A DNA stretch of 53,638 nt from a virus. The notes beneath the pieces were generated by a model. That model was given only the letters and a program-made list of their open reading frames with translations, had not been told where the DNA came from and ran no database searches. Every line of letters begins with the position of its first letter. Within the stretch, counting starts at the first letter, position 1. The DNA is taken from positions 1 through 53,638 of IMG/VR virus record IMGVR_UViG_3300023174_000219; one strand, 5' to 3'. A program made the translations under genes and the position numbers. Positions 47,911 to 53,638 of this stretch are shown here, in pieces.

Positions 47911-48672
47911 TTAAATTGGTACTGAATACCCTGAATAATATATTTTACCATCTGTAGCAACAACTACTGTTCTTACACGCAACCATCTTTCTGAGGCTGT
48001 TGCTGGCGTGTCGCCCTGTGCTGAGCTAATACGATAATCTTTATAAACCCCGCTATCGCCAACCTGTAGGTTTCCATCTGAAGTATAAGTCTTTGCTCCA
48101 GAACTGATTTTTGTGCTTGTTATGCTTGATGAAGATCTAATTTCCCACTCATATGATACGGACTGATAGGATCCGAGTCCAGTTACGTTATCCCATCCCC
48201 ACGCAATTGCTGTCCCAGTTCTATCAAACTTTACACTCGGTATAGCTGGTGAAGGCATAATAAATCCAGAAGGTGTTGCGGTAGCAGTTGCTGAAGCCTG
48301 ACCCTTTGGCTCATTTCTAGCATCTACTCCAACTACGTTGGGTTTATTTTTACTTGAATTTCTAATTTTAATTATTGCTTTAATTCTTATTGAATTAAAT
48401 GTATCATAATACTGTTGATAAGTTATATTTTCAATATCGGTTAATTGTGGAATGTCCGTAACTGGTCCTGGAAGATTGGGATCTTCAGGTGTTGTTCCGC
48501 CTCCTGAACCACCCAAATAAAACGGTGTGGCTAATTGTGAAGATGAACCCTCTTCAATATCAAGACCCACTGTTTTTCTAACAAATACACGGTCAGGAGA
48601 ATTTTTTGGCAAGACAATTGGAGGGCCTACAACAATTGATTTGCCGTCAATTCTATTTTCGTCTATTGTCAT
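47911..48672 (-). CDS. Tail-tip protein, 253 aa, leaderless
   Basis: N-terminal ESRID-like start MTIDENRIDGKSIVVGPPIV, a Gly/Pro linker (GGSGGGTTPEDPNLPGPVTD) and an FN3-like C-terminal half (SVKFDRTGTAIAWGWDNVTG). No ribosome site; a -10 lies 6 nt before the ATG. Confidence 0.6.
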   Translation of the reverse strand: MTIDENRIDGKSIVVGPPIVLPKNSPDRVFVRKTVGLDIEEGSSSQLATPFYLGGSGGGTTPEDPNLPGPVTDIPQLTDIENITYQQYYDTFNSIRIKAIIKIRNSSKNKPNVVGVDARNEPKGQASATATATPSGFIMPSPAIPSVKFDRTGTAIAWGWDNVTGLGSYQSVSYEWEIRSSSSITSTKISSGAKTYTSDGNLQVGDSGVYKDYRISSAQGDTPATASERWLRVRTVVVATDGKIYYSGYSVPI

Positions 48673-48678
48673 TTTATT

Positions 48679-48687
48679 ATTATATCA
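48679..48687 (-). promoter_or_regulatory. Extended -10 leaderless promoter in the tail block
   Basis: TGA-TATAAT (48687-48679), 6 nt before ATG 48672. No -35 consensus. Confidence 0.55.
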
Positions 48688-48696
48688 TTTAGTCGA

Positions 48697-50409
48697 CTAC
48701 AAGGATCGACATGTGATCTCCGTATCTAAGCCTTGATTAAAACTATGTCTTACATTTGTAACAATAAATTTTTGAGTTCCGTCTAAGCCCTGATATGAAT
48801 ACTTAACAGAAACAATGTCTCCTACTGCAATAAATGGGTTTCCAAATACTGAAAGATTAATTAATTTTCCTTTATTAACAATATTATTTTTAATCCATTT
48901 TCCAAGAGCCTCAACGTCAGATAAGTTTTGCAACCAGGATGACTCAAAGACTACTGGCTCCTGATTTATATATTCTGAAAGAATATCTGTTTTATATTCA
49001 AGAGTTCCAGATGGTGCAATTGTATCTCCATACAGATAAAAAGTTGCTGACTGTTCATCATTTAATGGTGTTAGGGCTGCGCTATTATTTAATACATAGG
49101 CCTCGCCTCCAAAATTACTTAACTTAGATCCTAGTACCTTTACTGATGTATTTACACCCGTTGAGAATTTAATCGGATATGCTGGTGCACTATTATATCT
49201 TAATGATACTTTTCTAATTTCTCTTACAGATGTTCCAAACTCATCCAATGCACTTGGCTTTGCTTGGTTATCCTGTTCTGAAGAATTATTATAGACAATA
49301 TCTCCAAATCCTAAATTTAAATAATCATTAGAGAATGTACCCTGATACATATTTTTTACAAACTCTGAATCATTGTATGCTTTTTCAAGTATGTCTGTAC
49401 CATATACGTAATCAAACATGGCCTCGCCATATTTACAAACAACGGCTATGGTTTTTGTAGGTTTAATGATTTGATTAAGTACATCTTTCCCATTATCGTC
49501 TTCTATTAATCCGCTACTATCTGTTGCAGTAATTAAAAATCCATTTATATAAGCATTTATTTTAATACTTGTTAGATTTATTTGAACCTTTATATCAATA
49601 TCATATGATCTTCCGCCATAAACTCCGTTAAGGGTTGTAACAGTGCTTTTTTGTGTATCATTTAAAACACGAATATCCCCTCCCTTTACCTTACATATTC
49701 TAACTTCTTTTTTATTTATAGCGCCTGCTGTTTCTGTGCTATCAATTAAAATATAATATCCGTCGTTTCCTTGGCCGTCTACAAAGAATCCGAAGCCAGC
49801 TGATTGTCTAGTCCTATCAATAATTGAATCTAAAAATAGCTTGGTGCCAAAGGCATAGTATTTTGTTGAATATGAATTTAAATTTTCTTGAATATATGAT
49901 GGCAACCCATAGGATGAAGATGTAACGGCTGGAAGTGTAATTGCATCAAATGTTCTATAGGCTACCGAATATTCTTTTGGGCTTGTTGAGCTATTTGCCA
50001 TTCTTAAAAATGATTTAGCCGCAGCCGCTTTTGTTGGATCTATAAAAACACCAGCATATCCAGCCACATTATATTCTATTGGTGTTGTAAATGTTCTATA
50101 AACAGAGTTACCAAATCTTGTTCCGTCCCAGGCTTTTACTGAAATTCCATAGGATTGATTTGAAGTAAGCCCGTCTATGGTAAATGGATTAGTTGTTTTT
50201 GTAACAGTCTGGGATGTTCCATTTATCATAACTCCAGAAGAATCTATTTTATAATAAGTTACAGAATAATTTACTGGTTCCGTTGTCATATTAACCTTTG
50301 AAATTTTTACAGAAATGGATGTTGTTGATTCAAAGGTAACCTCTGGGATACTGCTAATGTTTGTTGTGGCAGCACTTACATACGGATCATTTTTATAATA
50401 TGCAGCCAT
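48697..50409 (-). CDS. Tail tip/hub protein with lectin-like domain, 570 aa
   Basis: Start 50409 is in a TAATG junction; the frame is open 10 codons further. An N-terminal FN3 region (YSVTYYKIDSSGVMINGTSQ) is followed by a concanavalin-like domain (STKYYAFGTKLFLDSIIDRT) and a C-terminal hub motif (FIVTNVRHSFNQGLDTEITC). The end pattern is that of tail hub proteins. May bind glycans. Confidence 0.65.
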   Translation of the reverse strand: MAAYYKNDPYVSAATTNISSIPEVTFESTTSISVKISKVNMTTEPVNYSVTYYKIDSSGVMINGTSQTVTKTTNPFTIDGLTSNQSYGISVKAWDGTRFGNSVYRTFTTPIEYNVAGYAGVFIDPTKAAAAKSFLRMANSSTSPKEYSVAYRTFDAITLPAVTSSSYGLPSYIQENLNSYSTKYYAFGTKLFLDSIIDRTRQSAGFGFFVDGQGNDGYYILIDSTETAGAINKKEVRICKVKGGDIRVLNDTQKSTVTTLNGVYGGRSYDIDIKVQINLTSIKINAYINGFLITATDSSGLIEDDNGKDVLNQIIKPTKTIAVVCKYGEAMFDYVYGTDILEKAYNDSEFVKNMYQGTFSNDYLNLGFGDIVYNNSSEQDNQAKPSALDEFGTSVREIRKVSLRYNSAPAYPIKFSTGVNTSVKVLGSKLSNFGGEAYVLNNSAALTPLNDEQSATFYLYGDTIAPSGTLEYKTDILSEYINQEPVVFESSWLQNLSDVEALGKWIKNNIVNKGKLINLSVFGNPFIAVGDIVSVKYSYQGLDGTQKFIVTNVRHSFNQGLDTEITCRSL

Positions 50410-52652
50410 TATTCCCACGTAGCCTTTCTTTGTGACCAATTTGCTAAACCAGTAAGTGCTGATGCTGGATGATATGCTGGAGTTGTGCCAAAAGCTCCTC
50501 TAGTTTTTACACGATATAATCCTGTGGGCCTAAAGAAAGCATCCTTTGTTATAGTATCATATCCTGGTTTTGCAAGATATCTGTATTTATTTACATCTGA
50601 CGAAGATTCTATCCATACATTAATATACGAACTTCCGCCAATTGGCATATACTGATATTGAATAGCATCATATTCAATAATTTCAGAATCAATCATAACA
50701 TATCCAGCATAATTGTAAAGTGTAGAAGAAGGACTATACTGGTCCAATGTTTCTACATCTATTGCAAGAGTGGTATTCTGTGGAGAAGTATCTGCTGCAA
50801 TATCTGATCTTAGTCCGCCAGCACTTAAATAGGAAACCTCGTCTGTCCATAGGTCTCCAGAGTTTCCAGCATAGTTAGATGTCAGCTGGCTTTGCCATAA
50901 AATTTTAACTTGATTTGCTGATGGAATTTCTTGTTTCTCAAATGATATTATATTTGGAAGAGTAGTTCCATCTGCATCATATGTAAATGACCAGTCTATT
51001 CCAGCTTTTTGATAAATATAGTCACGGCTTGTAAACTGAAGAATATTGCTCTCATCAAAGAAAGCGTTCATCTGAATATCACGGCATAGCTCCTGTAAAG
51101 ATTGCCATACTGTCTTTGAACCATTTGTCCACCAATAATTAATTACTGGAATTGATTTGTCATCAGTAGCAATTCTTATTTCATAATTAGTAAATCCAAC
51201 AGAGTCAAGAAGTCTTCTAATAATACTAGTAACGGGATATGATTCACATAGCATATCTGGAGCAATTGTTTCCATCAAGTATTTTGCACCATCTAGAGCA
51301 TTTAAAGTAACCTCTCCCATTTCTCCTATCGACCATGAATCAATATAATATGATCCCTGCGGCACTTTATCATAAAGGCTACCAGATGATCCATATGTAC
51401 CAGCAGAATGGTACACAGAGAAATATGGCTTTAGTTCTGCATTTTTAACCATATATGTTTTTGTAATATCAAAATTTTGTGATCTATTATATGGTAAATA
51501 TTCTAATGCTGACTCATTATACTTTACAAGCTCAATGTTAATATTGTTTGCAGTTATTTTACCAACTGGCAAGATATCTTCTGAGCTTGCCGACGATTCT
51601 TTTTGAATATCAAACGATACTATGTCTGAAGAAATATCTTTAATCCATCTGGCTGAAACTTCTATAACTCCTATTACCTTACCCCCGCCTGGGTTTGATG
51701 CCTGTAGCCTTATTGATTTAATTAATTTAGGTGAAGAATATGATGATGGTTCTGTTGCTGACCAGGCGGTTCCGTTGTAGAAAAGCGTAATCTGTCCAGA
51801 AGAAGATACCGATGTGGGACCTACAGAATCGGTTGTTGAATCTGAATAAGTTATTGTCATAGTATAGGTACTTGGCAAAGCATGTGTTTTTTCAAATCTG
51901 GCCACTATTTTATTTGCAACTGCTGGTTTTGTTGCAGATGATAGTGTTGCTGTACCCGACTGTTCCCTTGCCCATGATCCTGTTGCAGAATTAGCAATTG
52001 TAAATGATGTAGGTGTTGGAGTAGAAGCAATTATTGCTGAAGAAAGATTAAAAGCAGATGTAGATAATCCAGTTATAGTCACAGTTTGTCCAGATGTAAA
52101 TCCATGATTATTTAAAGTATTATATGTGACAAGTGAGCCTGAGCTAGATGCTTCTTTGATTGTTGCCGATGTAACCGAATATGTAACCGTAAGATCGGCA
52201 TTTTGATTTATTGGTGTAACCCAATATTTATATGAAGTTGTCACGCCAGGGTAATAAAGTCTTGGATAAAGCGTAGATACCGCTGACTCATACCCATCTG
52301 TTTGTGGAGAAGTTGCTCTAGGATATGTCAAGGTGCGTGGTGAATAAAAACTATTTGTTGGAGTATCTGTCATTGCAGTTGTCCAAATTAAATATTTAAT
52401 TCCTGGGTATAGCGGTCTAAATGGCTTTATAATAGAATCAATTGGAAAAAGCTTTTTATAAGTATTTATTTTTCCATCTTCTGACTTAGCATAATACTGA
52501 TCCATTGAGGATGGATAGCTAACAACAATATTGTCAAGCATTGAGTTCATATTATATTCGATGGTGCAGCCTACATTAATCTTTACAGATGATTGCTGTT
52601 TAAATAAATTTTGAACTGTAGTATTATTTGATGATGGAACTGAGGTAATCAT
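50409..52652 (-). CDS. Minor tail/hub protein, 747 aa
   Basis: VGCTIEYNMNSMLDNIVVSY opens the protein. The region VWQSLQELCRDIQMNAFFDE with LQFTSRDYIYQKAGIDWSF resembles tail-hub (late control D/gp27-like) domains. The C-terminus has KTRGAFGTTPAYHPASALTG. Adjacent to tape measure and distal-tail-like gene, the usual place of the tail tip. Confidence 0.65.
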   Translation of the reverse strand: MITSVPSSNNTTVQNLFKQQSSVKINVGCTIEYNMNSMLDNIVVSYPSSMDQYYAKSEDGKINTYKKLFPIDSIIKPFRPLYPGIKYLIWTTAMTDTPTNSFYSPRTLTYPRATSPQTDGYESAVSTLYPRLYYPGVTTSYKYWVTPINQNADLTVTYSVTSATIKEASSSGSLVTYNTLNNHGFTSGQTVTITGLSTSAFNLSSAIIASTPTPTSFTIANSATGSWAREQSGTATLSSATKPAVANKIVARFEKTHALPSTYTMTITYSDSTTDSVGPTSVSSSGQITLFYNGTAWSATEPSSYSSPKLIKSIRLQASNPGGGKVIGVIEVSARWIKDISSDIVSFDIQKESSASSEDILPVGKITANNINIELVKYNESALEYLPYNRSQNFDITKTYMVKNAELKPYFSVYHSAGTYGSSGSLYDKVPQGSYYIDSWSIGEMGEVTLNALDGAKYLMETIAPDMLCESYPVTSIIRRLLDSVGFTNYEIRIATDDKSIPVINYWWTNGSKTVWQSLQELCRDIQMNAFFDESNILQFTSRDYIYQKAGIDWSFTYDADGTTLPNIISFEKQEIPSANQVKILWQSQLTSNYAGNSGDLWTDEVSYLSAGGLRSDIAADTSPQNTTLAIDVETLDQYSPSSTLYNYAGYVMIDSEIIEYDAIQYQYMPIGGSSYINVWIESSSDVNKYRYLAKPGYDTITKDAFFRPTGLYRVKTRGAFGTTPAYHPASALTGLANWSQRKATWE

Positions 52653-53134
52653 TATACCTCTTCCATTGCGATAGATACATTCCAGAATTCTTGAGCTGGA
52701 TTGCCTACGACATCTTTAACATTTCGTTTTACTATCTCAAAACTGCATGAGGTAAAGGATACTGTAAATATCTCTTCTCTGTCTGCAAACGGTGATGTTT
52801 GATTCTTGCCATATACTACCTTGAGCTTAAAAACTCCCTGTCCTTTACTTCCTTCAAAATAGGTCTTTAGGTCTACTGCACCGTACCCGCCGTCTAATGT
52901 CATATTTGAAAATGACGGCAACATATTCCACGATGTGCTAAATTCTTTTTTATCTGCAATAAAGAACTTTCTAAGAGTTCCGTTGCTCATTCTAGTTACT
53001 TTTTGAATACGGTTTTGTCCAATTGATACTGGCTGTCTATTATGTTCTGTAAGCTTAACCCATGTTGGAGTATCTGTATCTGATGTGTCAACAAATAGGA
53101 GGGAGCCTACTGGTAAATATACTGTGTGTGCCAT
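52652..53134 (-). CDS. Distal-tail-like protein, 160 aa
   Basis: MAHTVYLPVGSLLFVDTSDT then KEFSTSWNMLPSFSNMTLDG: a beta-rich protein directly following tape measure, fitting Dit-type or minor tail position. Overlaps both neighbours by one base. Confidence 0.6.
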   Translation of the reverse strand: MAHTVYLPVGSLLFVDTSDTDTPTWVKLTEHNRQPVSIGQNRIQKVTRMSNGTLRKFFIADKKEFSTSWNMLPSFSNMTLDGGYGAVDLKTYFEGSKGQGVFKLKVVYGKNQTSPFADREEIFTVSFTSCSFEIVKRNVKDVVGNPAQEFWNVSIAMEEV

Positions 53135-53638
53135 TATCTTGATCCTCCCATTACAATATTTTCTCCAATTTTTGCACCTTCTGCACGAGCCATATTCTTA
53201 AATTCTTTCCATAGCTCTCTACCATTTTTAGGTGCTTCCGCAAAATTAAGTGTAGCATTAATTGTAACATTTGATTGGCCAAATGCTGCTCCACCTGTTT
53301 CATACTTCATTCTTCCACCAGTAGAATATGCTGGAACATCAAATCGTGTTGCTAGTCCACCAGCAGCCATTCTATTAATTTTATCTAAGTTGCCGTATCC
53401 AAATGCTGACGCTGATCTTGCATTGACTACATACTCTCCATTTGAAAGGTATGCTGGAATAGAGTCTGACGTTCCAGTTCCTGGACCATATATTGTACCT
53501 CCGTCTGCCTTTTGTAAAATAGCTGGAAGGAAGTCGTTGGCGCCGCCACTATTACCCTTATATGTTTTTCCTTCATATGTAAAGTATTGTCCAGATCCTA
53601 GTTTAAATTTTTTCATAATTGCACTTCGACCTTGTGCG
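53134..53638 (-). CDS. Tape-measure protein, C-terminal end (5' truncated)
   Basis: The frame is open to the right edge with no stop, so ATG 53616 is internal and the N-terminus is outside. GPGTGTSDSIPAYLSNGEYV and VNARSASAFGYGNLDKINRM are the standard end motif of phage tape-measure proteins. The protein sets tail length. The visible part is about 167 residues. Confidence 0.8.
   Translation of the reverse strand, partial: AQGRSAIMKKFKLGSGQYFTYEGKTYKGNSGGANDFLPAILQKADGGTIYGPGTGTSDSIPAYLSNGEYVVNARSASAFGYGNLDKINRMAAGGLATRFDVPAYSTGGRMKYETGGAAFGQSNVTINATLNFAEAPKNGRELWKEFKNMARAEGAKIGENIVMGGSR

Noticed and set aside
1-53638. Integrase, attachment site, transposon or reverse-transcriptase diversification system
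   Set aside because: No such protein or template/variable repeat pair was seen in either strand.

Overview
The window is a piece of a tailed double-stranded DNA phage genome, not a bacterial chromosome. It holds a terminase, a tape-measure C-terminus, long tail and fibre genes, a CHAP endolysin, a full replication set and about 100 tightly overlapping genes. It is open at both ends: the first gene enters from the left edge and the tape-measure gene leaves at the right edge. A WhiB regulator, many small zinc-ribbon proteins of the kind seen in actinophages, and a secreted protein with an actinobacterial surface-protein C-terminus point to an actinobacterial host. The AT-rich composition suggests a low-GC freshwater actinobacterium of the Nanopelagicales type; that host assignment is inference.

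Layout. Positions 1-2509 carry ten small plus-strand genes, ending with an Lsr2-like mini-protein behind its own consensus promoter. Positions 2510-3066 are a gene-free convergent junction with a terminator, DnaA-box-like 9-mers, repeated TCGACAAA words, a 14-bp palindrome and tandem repeats. Everything from 3067 to the right edge is on the minus strand. Positions 3067-8349 hold small genes, most of unknown function. Positions 8418-21576 are an accessory and lysis region: a secreted surface-like protein, thioredoxin, a pyrimidine-dimer glycosylase-like protein, a secreted subtilase, a proteasome-beta-like hydrolase, WhiB, holin-like membrane proteins, a 999-aa secreted Ala-rich protein, a staphylococcal-type nuclease with a structured leader, Hsp20, the CHAP endolysin and Dps. 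tRNA-Asn, tRNA-Arg and tRNA-Met genes lie in or beside it. Positions 22117-26532 hold TerL, a TerS candidate, a methyltransferase and a glycosyltransferase. Positions 26529-39297 form the DNA-metabolism block: RuvC, a Cas4-like nuclease, RecA, MazG, DnaE, a gp32-like SSB, primase, DnaB, a possible helicase loader and a phosphoesterase. Positions 39383-53638 are the tail region, read from tape measure through tail-tip proteins to fibres with FN3, PKD and InlB-type repeats.

Expression. Genes inside operons overlap by ATGA or TAATG and usually have Shine-Dalgarno sites. Many operon-head genes instead have a -10 hexamer only 6-7 nt before the ATG, which implies leaderless mRNAs. Other heads have extended TGN-TATAAT promoters. 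Rho-independent terminators separate the modules. Upstream of the DNA-metabolism block a promoter with an overlapping palindrome is followed at once by a terminator hairpin, which suggests attenuation or antitermination.

The most unusual items are the structured leader of the nuclease gene, the shared leaderless promoter element of the protease and glycosylase genes, the proteasome-beta-like protein, the intact Dps ferroxidase, and the two phage-encoded secreted surface-type proteins. No integrase, CRISPR array, insertion sequence or diversity-generating reverse transcriptase was seen, so lifestyle cannot be settled from this window.
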